Below are positions 49,701 through 58,267 of a DNA stretch of 64,000 bases, piece by piece. Under the pieces are notes generated by a model. That model was given only the letters and a program-made list of their open reading frames with translations, searched no databases and was not told where the DNA came from. The number at the start of each line of letters is the position of its first letter. Position 1 is the first letter of the stretch. A program made the translations under genes and the position numbers. This stretch comes from Leisingera aquimarina DSM 24565. GTDB lineage: Bacteria > Pseudomonadota > Alphaproteobacteria > Rhodobacterales > Rhodobacteraceae. The DNA lies in assembly GCF_000473165.1 (NCBI RefSeq), contig NZ_KI421504.1, forward strand, positions 1,332,501 to 1,396,500, given 5' to 3'.

Positions 49701-50951
49701 TTACGCGACGGAAGATTTGCTGCGCAGGAACACTACGCAGCCGACGGCCATCAGAAGCAGCGCCAGCAGGAACGGCGCGCCAGGCATGTAATAACCAGAG
49801 CCTTCGCCGGTGAAGCGGGCGAATACTGCTGTCATCATAAGCGGCGACAGGATCATTGCCAGCGCATTCACGGCAGTTATGACACCTTGCAGTTCACCCT
49901 GCTGGCTGTCGTCAACCGCTTTGGACATCATCCCTTGCAGCGCCGGTTGGACAACTGCCCCTAGCGCCGAGACCGGGATCAGCAGCATCGCCAATGTGCC
50001 ATTGGAGATGAAGGCAAGGATGCCAAAGGCGATGAAATCAAACAGCTGCCCCCAGACCACTGTCCGCCGCGCGCCGAACCAGATCACCGTATAGCGCAGC
50101 AGCCACCCCTGCACCAACGCCATCGAGATCCCGTAAACCGCCAGCGACAAGCCGATCACTTGCGGTTGCCAGCTGAAGCGTTCCAGCGTGAAATAGGCCC
50201 AGATTGCAGGGTAGACATAGATCGCAACAGAATAGAGGAAATAGACCCACAACAGCGGTTTGATGCCTGGAATGCGCGCGACCGCACGAAAGGCGCCGAA
50301 CGGGTTGGCGCGGCGCCATTCAAAGGGGCGGCGGTTCTTGTCCTGAACCGTTTCGCCCATCACAAACCAGCCGAGCGCGAAATTCGCCAGCACCAGAACC
50401 GCAGCGGCATAGAATGGCGCCCGGGTGCCCAGTTCGCCCAGCAGCCCGCCTGTCAGCGGACCAAGTACAAATCCGGCACCAAAGGCAGCACCCAGCAGGC
50501 CGAAATTGGCGGCCTTCTTTTCCGCTGGTGAGATGTCAGCGATGTACGCCCCTGCCGTTGAATGGGTTGCGGCGGTGATACCGCCCAGGACGCGGCCCAA
50601 AAGCAGCAGCCACATGGTGCCGGCAAGAGCCATGATCAGGTAATCCAGCGCCATCACAAACAACGAGACCAGCAGCACGGGCCTGCGTCCGACCGCGTCG
50701 GACAGGCTCCCGAGGATCGGGCTGAACAGGAATTGCATCACCGCAAAAACGGTGCTGAGCACGCCCCCCCAAACCGCCGCCTGCGCCAGCGAGCCGCCCT
50801 GTACCTCGGTGATCAGGCCGGGCATCACCGGCATAATCAGCCCAATGCCCATGGCATCAATCATCACAGTCGCCAGGACAAAGACAAGAGCCTGGCGGTT
50901 ACGGCTCTTTGTCCCGCCATCATCGTCGTTTTCTGCTGACAGAGCGGGCAA
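49701..50951 (-). CDS. MFS transporter, Tet/TCR-like exporter
   Basis: 416-residue proton antiporter with twelve helices. The MFS loop 2-3 motif GSLSDAVGRRPVLL (about residues 82-95) and the antiporter motif C-type GAAFGAGFVLGPLTGG (about 154-169) are clear; the N-terminal tail is acidic. It resembles tetracycline-type TetA exporters, but resistance should not be inferred from this. The start is a TTG at 50951; GTGs or ATGs further in would cut into helix 1. It follows pcaB by 21 bp, so it may be the last gene of the pca operon, possibly exporting or importing an aromatic acid. Confidence 0.84.
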   Translation of the reverse strand: MPALSAENDDDGGTKSRNRQALVFVLATVMIDAMGIGLIMPVMPGLITEVQGGSLAQAAVWGGVLSTVFAVMQFLFSPILGSLSDAVGRRPVLLVSLFVMALDYLIMALAGTMWLLLLGRVLGGITAATHSTAGAYIADISPAEKKAANFGLLGAAFGAGFVLGPLTGGLLGELGTRAPFYAAAVLVLANFALGWFVMGETVQDKNRRPFEWRRANPFGAFRAVARIPGIKPLLWVYFLYSVAIYVYPAIWAYFTLERFSWQPQVIGLSLAVYGISMALVQGWLLRYTVIWFGARRTVVWGQLFDFIAFGILAFISNGTLAMLLIPVSALGAVVQPALQGMMSKAVDDSQQGELQGVITAVNALAMILSPLMMTAVFARFTGEGSGYYMPGAPFLLALLLMAVGCVVFLRSKSSVA

Positions 50952-50972
50952 TCCTGCTTTCCTTAGCGGTTT

Positions 50973-52310
50973 CTATTCGCCGCCCAGTTCTTCCGCCTTC
51001 CTGGCAAATTGCAAGGCGTCCCACGGCGCCTGGCCCATTTGCCGCGCCGGATCAAACAGGGCCGCCGCGTCCAGACCGGGATGGTCCCGCGCAACCAACT
51101 CCTGCAGCGAATTTTGTGTCGATTGGGCTTCTTGGCACAACATCTTGACTGCATCCTGCGCATCGGGCCGCGGCATTTCAGCAGCCAGGGCGAAACTCAG
51201 CGCCTCGGCGTGGATCATACCCAGCCCGTCCGACAGTGAGGATGCCATGGCCGCCGCATTGGGTGCGAGACCGGCGCAAAGCGCCTTGCCGGCCATTGCC
51301 GCACTGGCTGCACCCAATACAATCTGAGGCAGACACATCCATTCGGTGAACCAGGCGGCTCCGTCGCGCTGATGCCGCTGCATCGAGGCGCCCTGCAGGA
51401 CGGAAAGCAAACCGCTGCCCTGCCGTGCCAACGCCACCAGCACCGAAGGTGCCACCGGGTTCTGCTTCTGCGGCATGGTCGAGGAGGCGCCTGCACCGCC
51501 CAGATAAACCTCCCCGATACCGCTTTGCACCAGTGCGATGCAGTCATCGCCGAGCTTGCCAAGGGAGAGGTTCACCCGCACCAGCCAGTTCGCAATCTGC
51601 AAGACCGGTGTGCGGTCAGTATGCCAGCTGCACCCGGGATCGCTTAGCGCTAGCCCCTTGGCCACGGCTGCGCGCACTTCCGCCCCTTGCGGCCCCAAGG
51701 CAGATGAGGTTCCCGCAGCTCCCGACAGAGACACCAGCAGGCAGCTCCGGCGCAGGCCGGGCAGTTCCTCCAGCAGCCCCAGAAGCGGGGCGCCCCAGCC
51801 CGCCGCAACCGCGCCGAAACTGGTAGGGGTAGCGTGCTGGCCATATGTGCGGGCGGCCATGGGCAGCTCCGCATGTGTTTTGGACAATACGCCAAGGGCT
51901 TTCACACTTGCGGTCAAATCCTTTTCCACCAACGCCAGCACTTGGCGCAGCCGCAGCATCAGCGCGCTGTCCATGATGTCTTGCGAGGTGGCGCCCCAAT
52001 GCACGTACTGCGCATGTTCCGGCGCCTTCATCTCTTCCCGGAAGGCGGCCACCAGCCCCGGCACCGGCACGCCGTTCTGCCCAGTCGGCCGCTTCAGAAC
52101 GCCGGGGTCGACAGCGATTTCCACCACTGCCCGGCCGATTGCTGCAGCGCTCTCCTGCGGGATCACCCCGGCCACGCCCTGGGCCTTGGCCAGAGCACCT
52201 TCCACCAGCAGCATGGCGCGCACCTCTGCGCTGTCAGAGAACAGGCGGCTGGCCTCGCCGCTGCTGAAGAGATCACTGTAAATCTGGCTGTCAAAGACGG
52301 AACCTGCCAT
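50973..52310 (-). CDS. pcaB: 3-Carboxy-cis,cis-muconate cycloisomerase
   Basis: Fumarase/argininosuccinate-lyase superfamily enzyme of the protocatechuate branch of the beta-ketoadipate pathway, converting carboxymuconate to 4-carboxymuconolactone. 445 residues. The signature loop GGAGASSTMPQKQNPVAPSV (about residues 273-292) holds the catalytic Ser; HWGATSQDIMDSAL and RTYGQHATPTSFGA are also conserved. Its start overlaps the stop of the upstream alpha/beta hydrolase by one base. The ring-cleaving dioxygenase (pcaHG) and pcaC are not in the window. Confidence 0.93.
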   Translation of the reverse strand: MAGSVFDSQIYSDLFSSGEASRLFSDSAEVRAMLLVEGALAKAQGVAGVIPQESAAAIGRAVVEIAVDPGVLKRPTGQNGVPVPGLVAAFREEMKAPEHAQYVHWGATSQDIMDSALMLRLRQVLALVEKDLTASVKALGVLSKTHAELPMAARTYGQHATPTSFGAVAAGWGAPLLGLLEELPGLRRSCLLVSLSGAAGTSSALGPQGAEVRAAVAKGLALSDPGCSWHTDRTPVLQIANWLVRVNLSLGKLGDDCIALVQSGIGEVYLGGAGASSTMPQKQNPVAPSVLVALARQGSGLLSVLQGASMQRHQRDGAAWFTEWMCLPQIVLGAASAAMAGKALCAGLAPNAAAMASSLSDGLGMIHAEALSFALAAEMPRPDAQDAVKMLCQEAQSTQNSLQELVARDHPGLDAAALFDPARQMGQAPWDALQFARKAEELGGE

Positions 52311-53020
52311 CAGAAATCCTTTGCAGTCTGCCCGATCAGATCGGCGAGCCCCTCGGGGTCCGCAAAGAAGGGCGAATGGGATGTTTGCATGTCATAGACT
52401 CGCTGCGGCGGCAGTTGCGCAGCCATTTGCGCCTGGTATTCTGGAGGGATCACCCGGTCGCCAGAGCAGCGGATATAGGTCTTGGGCACGCTCTTGAACC
52501 GTTCAGTCAGCTGGACTGGCGTGTCCTGAGGCTGGATCGGTTGCAGGCAGAGGTTTTGCAGAGCAAAGCGCACCGCCTCCGCCGGGCAATCGTGATAGAA
52601 CAGGTGCGGCGCGGTATCGGACAGGAACCTGTAGCCTGTGCCGGCCGGGTTCTTGGCGGTTGCCCCGAACAGCGTTTGCCGCGGTCCGGCCTTGCGCATA
52701 TCGATCAGGGAGCTGCCGCTGACAGGGATGTAGGCGCAGAGATAGATCAATCCGCGCAGGTTTTCCGGGGCGGCCTCAGCCGCGGCGGAAATGGGAAAAC
52801 CGCCCCAGGAATGCCCCAGCACAAGGGTGTTCGGAGTGGAGGCTGCTGTGATGGCTTCAGCCGTTTCTGCCAAAGTGACGCTTGCCGGATCCCGGCCGTC
52901 GCTATGGCCGGGCAGGGTCATAGCCCGGGCGCTGTGGCCGCGGGCTTTCAGCGCCGGGATCACGTCGCGCCAGCACCAGGCGCCATGGCAGGATCCATGG
53001 ATCAGAAGAACCTCAGCCAA
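52310..53020 (-). CDS. Alpha/beta hydrolase inserted between pcaD and pcaB
   Basis: 236-residue alpha/beta hydrolase resembling plant-type methylesterase/hydroxynitrile-lyase folds. HGSCHGAWCWRDVIP is the oxyanion region; the nucleophile elbow is GHSWGG (Ser about residue 71); catalytic His in SHSPFF (about 215) and Asp in CSGDRVIPP (about 186). It overlaps pcaD by 8 bp and pcaB by 1 bp, so it is translated with the pathway enzymes; an ester-side-chain aromatic substrate could be its target, which is inference. Confidence 0.83.
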   Translation of the reverse strand: MAEVLLIHGSCHGAWCWRDVIPALKARGHSARAMTLPGHSDGRDPASVTLAETAEAITAASTPNTLVLGHSWGGFPISAAAEAAPENLRGLIYLCAYIPVSGSSLIDMRKAGPRQTLFGATAKNPAGTGYRFLSDTAPHLFYHDCPAEAVRFALQNLCLQPIQPQDTPVQLTERFKSVPKTYIRCSGDRVIPPEYQAQMAAQLPPQRVYDMQTSHSPFFADPEGLADLIGQTAKDF

Positions 53021-53804
53021 TGTGCCCGGTCTCTTGCAGGAAAGCGGTCAGGTGCTCAGCGTATTCCTCAGGCTGCTCGACGCAAGGGATATGGCCTGCA
53101 CGGCGGATCAGGTGGAACCGGCTGCCGGGGATCAGATCGACCGTCTCGCGCACCAAATCGGGCGGGGTGGCGCCATCCTCCGATCCCGAGATGCCAAGGC
53201 AGGGAAGCCGTAGACCGCTGGTAGGCGTATAGAAATCTGTGCCCGCAATTGCCGCGCAGCAGCCGGCATAGCCATCGCGGGACTGTTGAACCAGCATGTT
53301 GTGCCAAAGCTGCAGTTGAGGCGACGCGCGAAAGCCGCGGGAGAACCAGCGCTCCATCACGGCATCGGCCAGTGCGCCGATACCCTGCGCTTGCACAATC
53401 TGCACGCGATTTTCCCACATCTCTGCTGTGCCGATCTTGGCCGCGGTGTTCGACAGCACCAGCGCCCGGATCTGGTCCAGCCGCTTCACTGCCAGCCCTT
53501 GCGCAATCATGCCGCCAATCGACAGCCCTACGAAAACACAATCGCGCACTTCCAGAAAATCCAGCAACCGTTCTGCATCGCGCACCAGCGAGCCCATCGA
53601 ATAGGGGGCTGGCGGGCAAGACGACAGCCCATGGCCGCGCTTGTCATAGCGGATAGCGCGCAGGCCCGCTGGCAGCAGGTCCACTACCGCATCCCAAACC
53701 CTGAGGTCTGTGCCCAGCGAATTGGCAAAGACGATGGGCGGGCCATCCGCGTCGCCGTCAATGCGGTAGTGAAGCTGGACATCGCCCAGGTCTGCGATCT
53801 GCAT
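53013..53804 (-). CDS. pcaD: 3-Oxoadipate enol-lactonase
   Basis: Hydrolyses 3-oxoadipate enol-lactone to 3-oxoadipate. 263 residues from the ATG at 53804, which has GAGG six bases upstream; an ATG at 53816 (adding MRHS) is possible. Motifs: FANSLGTDLRVWD (oxyanion hole and signature of PcaD), RYDKRGHGLS, the nucleophile GLSIGG (Ser about residue 91) and the His in AGHIPCVEQP. First visible gene of pcaD-hydrolase-pcaB(-MFS). Upstream lie tandem hairpins, then the convergent-side exonuclease gene. Confidence 0.92.
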   Translation of the reverse strand: MQIADLGDVQLHYRIDGDADGPPIVFANSLGTDLRVWDAVVDLLPAGLRAIRYDKRGHGLSSCPPAPYSMGSLVRDAERLLDFLEVRDCVFVGLSIGGMIAQGLAVKRLDQIRALVLSNTAAKIGTAEMWENRVQIVQAQGIGALADAVMERWFSRGFRASPQLQLWHNMLVQQSRDGYAGCCAAIAGTDFYTPTSGLRLPCLGISGSEDGATPPDLVRETVDLIPGSRFHLIRRAGHIPCVEQPEEYAEHLTAFLQETGHIG

Positions 53805-53883
53805 GGAGTGCCTCATTGCTGTTCCGCGGCAGTCTACCTGCGCCGGGGCGGCGAGGTAAACCAACCTCTGGCCGCAGGCGGTG

Positions 53884-53930
53884 AATTTTCTTGAGTAAGA
53901 AAATTGGCCGGAAAAATCGGATTTTTCCGG
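53884..53930 (-). terminator. Tandem AT-rich hairpins after the exonuclease-family gene
   Basis: CCGGAAAAAT-CGG-ATTTTTCCGG (53908-53930, perfect 10-bp stem) begins 7 bases past the stop of the exonuclease/phosphatase-family gene, followed by AATTTTCTT-GAGT-AAGAAAATT (53884-53905, perfect 9-bp stem). Both lie between that gene and pcaD, which run in the same direction. They likely end the upstream transcript, and the second one could also influence the pca leader. Confidence 0.6.
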
Positions 53931-53936
53931 TGCTCC

Positions 53937-55133
53937 TCAGCTGCGCAGCTCCATATGGGCCAGGATCTGCCCATGGTCTGATGCTAGCTTGTTATAGGGC
54001 GCCTCCGGGTGACTGCCGTCGGTCAGATGATCGTTGAATACACTGTAGTACTGCATCTCCCCCAGCGCGCCGTGCCAGGCGGGGTCGAAATGGCGCGACA
54101 TGTAGATCTGGTCGATGCTTTCATGCACTCCGCCAAAAGCGGTGGTGTAGACCACATCACGCAAGCTCTTCTTCAGGAACATTTTCTCAGCCGGGCGCAG
54201 CCGCACCCGGTCGATGGCTTCGTGAATCTGCCTGTCTTCTTCTTCGCTGTAGCGGTCACCGCTGTGCCGGGCATCATGGCGCAGCATCCAGGCGTAGTTC
54301 TTGAATGGCGCCTCACCCGAGATGATTTCGCTGCTGACCGCGTTTTCGCCGTCATTGAAATCCCCCAGCACCATCACCGGGTGGCCCTGTTCCAACTCGT
54401 CCAGCACCGCACGGCGCAGCACCCAGGCTTCCCCCATCCGCCGCAACGCTGCGCGCAAGGACCCCAGGGCACGGCCCGCGGCGTCATATGCCGTCAGCAC
54501 GGATTCCGGAGCGTAAGACGCCCCTTGCGGGGTGATGAATTCACCCAGCTTCGACTTTAAATGGCAGTTGAAGACCGTGATGACCAAATTGCCAACCGGC
54601 ACGCGCACTTTCAGAATCGGACGCGACAGGCGGCGCAGGGTATAGAATCCAGCGTCGTCATCTTCGCCCAGGCAAGCCATCGGAATGTCCAGCGGCTGAG
54701 CCAGCTCCTGGATCACCTCTGCCTCGCCTTGGAAGCCGAACCGCGACAGCACGGCGAGCCCCGGGCGCCGCTTTCCAGGCTCACCTGTGTCATTGACGTT
54801 CGGGGCAAAGGCCAGCGCGGCTCCGGCATAAGACCCATAGGCCAGTTTCTGAAAAATCGCCTTGCGGTGGTAGCGCTTAGAGGGGTCGGGGATACTGGCT
54901 GCATTTGCTTCCGCCCCGCGCCGGTCAGCCTCGGCAATAACCTGGCGCAGCGGAGCTTCTTCAAAGATCTCTTGAAATCCAAGGATATCGGCATTCAGCG
55001 TCAGCAGCTGATCCGCCATCCAATCAGCCTTCCACGCATATTCCTCGGGCGTGTAGCTTTGAAAACGGTAGTATTCCCGCTCGGGTCCTATCAGATTTTT
55101 GACGTTGAACGAGGCGATGGTGAAACGTGTCAT
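53937..55133 (-). CDS. Endonuclease/exonuclease/phosphatase family protein
   Basis: 398-residue DNase I/inositol-phosphatase-fold protein. Motifs: FTIASFNVKNL (Asn of the active site), GFQEIFEE (metal Glu about residue 57), VFNCHLKSK, VLGDFNDGEN (catalytic D-F-N) and the C-terminal SDHGQI (catalytic Asp-His). The insert from about residue 65 to 130 is longer than in sphingomyelinase-like members. ATG at 55133 is used; an ATG 24 bp upstream is inside the preceding hairpin. Substrate unknown; nuclease or phosphodiesterase. It follows a hairpin after the threonine dehydratase gene. Confidence 0.84.
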   Translation of the reverse strand: MTRFTIASFNVKNLIGPEREYYRFQSYTPEEYAWKADWMADQLLTLNADILGFQEIFEEAPLRQVIAEADRRGAEANAASIPDPSKRYHRKAIFQKLAYGSYAGAALAFAPNVNDTGEPGKRRPGLAVLSRFGFQGEAEVIQELAQPLDIPMACLGEDDDAGFYTLRRLSRPILKVRVPVGNLVITVFNCHLKSKLGEFITPQGASYAPESVLTAYDAAGRALGSLRAALRRMGEAWVLRRAVLDELEQGHPVMVLGDFNDGENAVSSEIISGEAPFKNYAWMLRHDARHSGDRYSEEEDRQIHEAIDRVRLRPAEKMFLKKSLRDVVYTTAFGGVHESIDQIYMSRHFDPAWHGALGEMQYYSVFNDHLTDGSHPEAPYNKLASDHGQILAHMELRS

Positions 55134-55151
55134 GAACGGCCCCCCTGGCTG

Positions 55152-55171
55152 CCGCACGGACTTCCGTGCGG
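55152..55171 (-). terminator. Perfect 9-bp inverted repeat between dehydratase and exonuclease genes
   Basis: CCGCACGGA-CT-TCCGTGCGG is a near-continuous palindrome 7 bases past the dehydratase stop and 18 bases before the exonuclease-family start. It could end or attenuate transcription, or hide the downstream ribosome-binding site. No T-run follows. Confidence 0.4.
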
Positions 55172-55178
55172 TCAGAGT

Positions 55179-56156
55179 TCAAGCATAGCGTGACAGCGCT
55201 TCCTGGAACAGCGCTGCATCCACATTGCCGCCTGTGGCGACTGCAATCACGGCTTCGCCGCCGATCTTGTCAGGGCGGAACAAGGCGGCGGCCAACGATG
55301 CAGCCCCACCGGGTTCTAGGACGATCTTAAGCCGCAAAAAGGCCAACGCCATCGCCCGCATCGCTTCTTCTTCGGTGATGACCAGGCCCGGCCCGCACAG
55401 GCGGCTGAGGATGGGGAAGGTGATCTCACCCGGCTGCGGGGTCAGGATCGCGTCGCAGATCGAGCCGGATTGGCTGGGATTCTGCCGGATTTCACCAGCG
55501 GCCAGCGAACGGGTGACGTCATCAAATCCTTCCGGTTCCACCGGGCGCACCCGCAGGTCCGGTGCGCGCGCCTCAAGGGCCAGAGCGATCCCCGACGACA
55601 ATCCGCCGCCGCCGCAGTTGACCAGAATATCCGCCCTTGTGATGCCTTCGGCAGCGGCCTGTTCCGCAATCTCCAACCCGCAGGTGCCCTGACCGGCAAT
55701 GACCAGCGGTTCGTCGTAGGGTTTGATCAGAGCCAGCCCGCGTTCCCCAGCTTGCCGGGCGCCAACGGCTTCGCGGCTTTCCCCGCCGACGCGGTCGTAC
55801 AGCACAACCTCAGCGCCCAGATCACGGGTGTTCTGGATTTTCAGCTGCGGCGCATCAGCGGGCATCACGATCACAGCAGGCGCTTTGTGCGCTTTGGCTG
55901 CCGCGGCCACGCCTTGCGCATGGTTGCCGCTGGAATAGGCAAGCACACCCCGCGCGCGGGCCTCGCTTGGCAGCGCCGATACCGCGGACCAGCCGCCGCG
56001 GAACTTGAAGGATCCGGTGTGCTGCAGGCATTCGGCCTTCACAAACACACGGCGCCCGGCGATTTCGTCCAGAAACGGCGAAGAAAGCATCGGAGTAAGA
56101 CGGGCATGGCCCTTCAGCCGCGCTGCCGCAGCTTCAATCATAGCAATTGAGGTCAT
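55179..56156 (-). CDS. Threonine/serine dehydratase (PLP fold II)
   Basis: 325-residue PLP-dependent lyase. Schiff-base Lys in GSFKFRG (about residue 51), the SSGNHAQGVA phosphate/substrate loop (about 75-84) and CGGGGLSSG PLP-phosphate loop (about 181-189). It lacks the C-terminal ACT regulatory domain of IlvA, so it resembles catabolic or serine-racemase/dehydratase-type enzymes. It overlaps the downstream-named alpha/beta hydrolase gene by 4 bp. L-threonine or L-serine to 2-oxo acid and ammonia is the likely reaction. Confidence 0.88.
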   Translation of the reverse strand: MTSIAMIEAAAARLKGHARLTPMLSSPFLDEIAGRRVFVKAECLQHTGSFKFRGGWSAVSALPSEARARGVLAYSSGNHAQGVAAAAKAHKAPAVIVMPADAPQLKIQNTRDLGAEVVLYDRVGGESREAVGARQAGERGLALIKPYDEPLVIAGQGTCGLEIAEQAAAEGITRADILVNCGGGGLSSGIALALEARAPDLRVRPVEPEGFDDVTRSLAAGEIRQNPSQSGSICDAILTPQPGEITFPILSRLCGPGLVITEEEAMRAMALAFLRLKIVLEPGGAASLAAALFRPDKIGGEAVIAVATGGNVDAALFQEALSRYA

Positions 56157-56983
56157 TTGATCTGCCCCAGAACTGAATGGATAAGGCCGAGCGCCTCCGG
56201 CTCATCCAGAAAGGGCACATGGCCTCGGTTTGGAACTTCCACGGCTTGCAGCGCGGGCAGGCGGTGCTGCATTTCCGTATAGGTTCCGGCGCTCAAAATG
56301 TCCGAGTTTGCACCGCGGATCACCCCGCTGGGCAGGCCTTCCAGCGCCAGAAACAAGGGCCAGAGGTCCGGTGCCGGGCCCGCCTCTGCTTGTGCCAGCG
56401 GCGCGTCCCGCAGGCGCGGATCATAGCGCAGGCTGAGCCCGTCGGCGTCTTCATCGTAGAATGCCTCGGCTTCCTCGCGCCAGCGTGCAGCGGGGACGCC
56501 GGGAAAGGCTGGCGCCATCAGGGCAGCAAGCGCTTCTGCGGCCTGTGCATGTGTCTTTGCAGCCGGGCGTCGGCCAACGTAGTCCATGATCCGGGCACTG
56601 CCGCCTGCGGGGATCTCCGGGCCCACATCGTTCAAGACCACCGCTGCAAGCCGGTCTTTGGCGATGGCAGCCAGTGTCATCGCCACCAATCCGCCGCGCG
56701 AAGTGCCAAGAATGGCAGTGCGGTCCAATCCCAAATGATCCAGCAGCTCCAGCACATCCTGCGCTTCGCGCAGAACATTGTAGGTCATGAAATCCGGATC
56801 ATGATCCGACTGTCCCCGTCCGCGGGCGTCCAGAGCGATCATCCGGCAGCCTGTGGCATGAGGCGCAAAGTAGCGAAAATCGCGGCTGTCCCGGGTCAGG
56901 CCCGCCAAGCACAGCAGCGGCACACCCTCCCCGGCATCGGAGTAATGCAGCTGCAACCCGTCTGAGGTTTCAAAAAACGGCAT
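56153..56983 (-). CDS. Alpha/beta hydrolase
   Basis: 276-residue esterase-like alpha/beta hydrolase. MPFFETSDGLQLHYSDAGEG start, LLCLAGLTRDSRDF (HG-like oxyanion loop), ALDARGRGQSD, nucleophile GTSRGG (Ser about residue 98) and the late His in NRGHVPFLDEP (about 256). The acid residue is not obvious. ATG at 56983 is chosen; the frame stays open upstream but reads into the dehalogenase gene. It is linked by overlap to the threonine dehydratase and lies 10 bp after the dehalogenase, suggesting an operon. Confidence 0.84.
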   Translation of the reverse strand: MPFFETSDGLQLHYSDAGEGVPLLCLAGLTRDSRDFRYFAPHATGCRMIALDARGRGQSDHDPDFMTYNVLREAQDVLELLDHLGLDRTAILGTSRGGLVAMTLAAIAKDRLAAVVLNDVGPEIPAGGSARIMDYVGRRPAAKTHAQAAEALAALMAPAFPGVPAARWREEAEAFYDEDADGLSLRYDPRLRDAPLAQAEAGPAPDLWPLFLALEGLPSGVIRGANSDILSAGTYTEMQHRLPALQAVEVPNRGHVPFLDEPEALGLIHSVLGQIK

Positions 56984-56993
56984 GTGTGAACGT

Positions 56994-57680
56994 TTATCCC
57001 TTGGCCAGATCGGGAATTGTGGTGAGGTCCGGCAGGATATGCGCCGGCTTCCAGGGCAGCCTGTCAACAGGCTCGCCCGCCCGGTTGACCCAGGCGGTGA
57101 CAAACCCGTAGCCGGATGCCCCGGCCGCGTCCCAGCCGTTGGAGGAGACAAACAACACCTCTTCGCGGGCGCAATTGAACCGGGCACCAACCAGATCGTA
57201 GACGCGGGCGTCGGGCTTGAAGATGCCGACGCTCTCCACCGACAGCACGCCGTCCAGCACATCGCCCAGCCCGGCTGATTGTACTGCACCGTGCAGCATG
57301 GCAGGGGATCCATTGGACAGGATTGCGGTGTTCATGCCGGCGGACTTCAGCGTGTTCAGCATTGCGGGCACTTCCGGATAGGCCTGCAGCTGCCAGTAAA
57401 GATCGAGCAACCGCTGGCGCAAAGCGGCATCCGCTGCCAGCCCGGCCGCCTCCATCGCCCAATCAAGCCCATCCTGCGTCACATCCCAGAAATCGGCATG
57501 GGCATTGGTGATCGCCCGCAGCCAGGTGTATTGAAGCTGCTTCAGCCGCCAGTGATTGGCCAGCTCCGCCCAGCTGTCCTGCAGATGCGGAAACTCCGGT
57601 TCGCTGGCGGCCTGCCGCGCCGCAGCGGCCACATCGAACAAGGTTCCGTAGGCGTCAAAGATACAGGTGGTAATTGGCAT
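56994..57680 (-). CDS. Haloacid dehalogenase type II
   Basis: 228-residue HAD-superfamily enzyme related to L-2-haloacid dehalogenases. Nucleophile in FDAYGTLFDV (Asp about residue 9), Ser/Thr in ILSNGSP (about 118-124), Lys in KPDARVYDL (about 155) and the acidic FVSSNGWDAAGA (about 175-186), the SSNxWD pattern of type II dehalogenases. ATG at 57680 follows GGAGAGCCCC. It starts an apparent operon with the alpha/beta hydrolase and dehydratase, divergent from the FKBP gene. The halogenated substrate is not known; some family members are phosphatases. Confidence 0.87.
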   Translation of the reverse strand: MPITTCIFDAYGTLFDVAAAARQAASEPEFPHLQDSWAELANHWRLKQLQYTWLRAITNAHADFWDVTQDGLDWAMEAAGLAADAALRQRLLDLYWQLQAYPEVPAMLNTLKSAGMNTAILSNGSPAMLHGAVQSAGLGDVLDGVLSVESVGIFKPDARVYDLVGARFNCAREEVLFVSSNGWDAAGASGYGFVTAWVNRAGEPVDRLPWKPAHILPDLTTIPDLAKG

Positions 57681-57816
57681 GGGGCTCTCCATTTGCCGAA
57701 GCGTTGCACGAAGTCCTGGGCGGGCAAAGCGGGAAATTGTACCCATACGGGTTTACATCACGTCCGCGGGCGCTAGGCTGCGCCCCTTTATGAACCCGCA
57801 ACCAATTGGAGGTCAT

Positions 57817-58245
57817 ATGACCGGGGTAAAGAACGGCGACACCGTGCGCATCCATTACACAGGCAAGCTGACGGATGGCACCGTTTTCGACAGTTCCGAA
57901 GGCCGTGATCCGCTGGAGTTCACCGTCGGTGCGGGTCATGTGATTGCGGGCATGGATGCGGGGCTTGAAGGCATGGCCGTGGGGGAGAATAAGACGCTGG
58001 ATATCCCGTGCGCCGAGGCATATGGCCCGATCAGCCCCGCTGCGCGCCAGGAGATCCCCCGCGAGGGCATCCCCGAGGATATCCCGCTGGAACTGGGTAC
58101 TCAGCTGCAGATGCAAAGCCCGGACGGTCAAGTGCTGCCGGTGACCGTGGTCGAGGTCGGCGACGAGACTGTCACTTTGGATGCCAATCATTTCCTGGCG
58201 GGCAAAGATCTGATTTTCGACATCGAGCTGGTCTCGGTATCCTGA
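57817..58245 (+). CDS. FKBP-type peptidyl-prolyl isomerase (SlyD-like)
   Basis: 142-residue FKBP with the SlyD layout: GDTVRIHYTGKLTDGTVFDS (about residues 7-26) and, near the C-terminus, LAGKDLIFDIELVSV. The insert-in-flap chaperone domain (about residues 70-120) is present, as is MDAGLEGMAVGE. A perfect GGAGG precedes the ATG. There is no His-rich metal tail as in E. coli SlyD. It probably assists folding of nascent or metallo-proteins in the cytoplasm. It ends before a strong bidirectional terminator. Confidence 0.92.
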   Translation: MTGVKNGDTVRIHYTGKLTDGTVFDSSEGRDPLEFTVGAGHVIAGMDAGLEGMAVGENKTLDIPCAEAYGPISPAARQEIPREGIPEDIPLELGTQLQMQSPDGQVLPVTVVEVGDETVTLDANHFLAGKDLIFDIELVSVS

Positions 58246-58267
58246 CGTTTTGTCTGCGGGCAGGCGG

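Noticed and set aside
49701-50951. Calling the MFS transporter a tetracycline-resistance determinant.
   Set aside because: It has TetA-like motifs, but many drug:H+ antiporter family members have the same ones, and the pca operon context points elsewhere.
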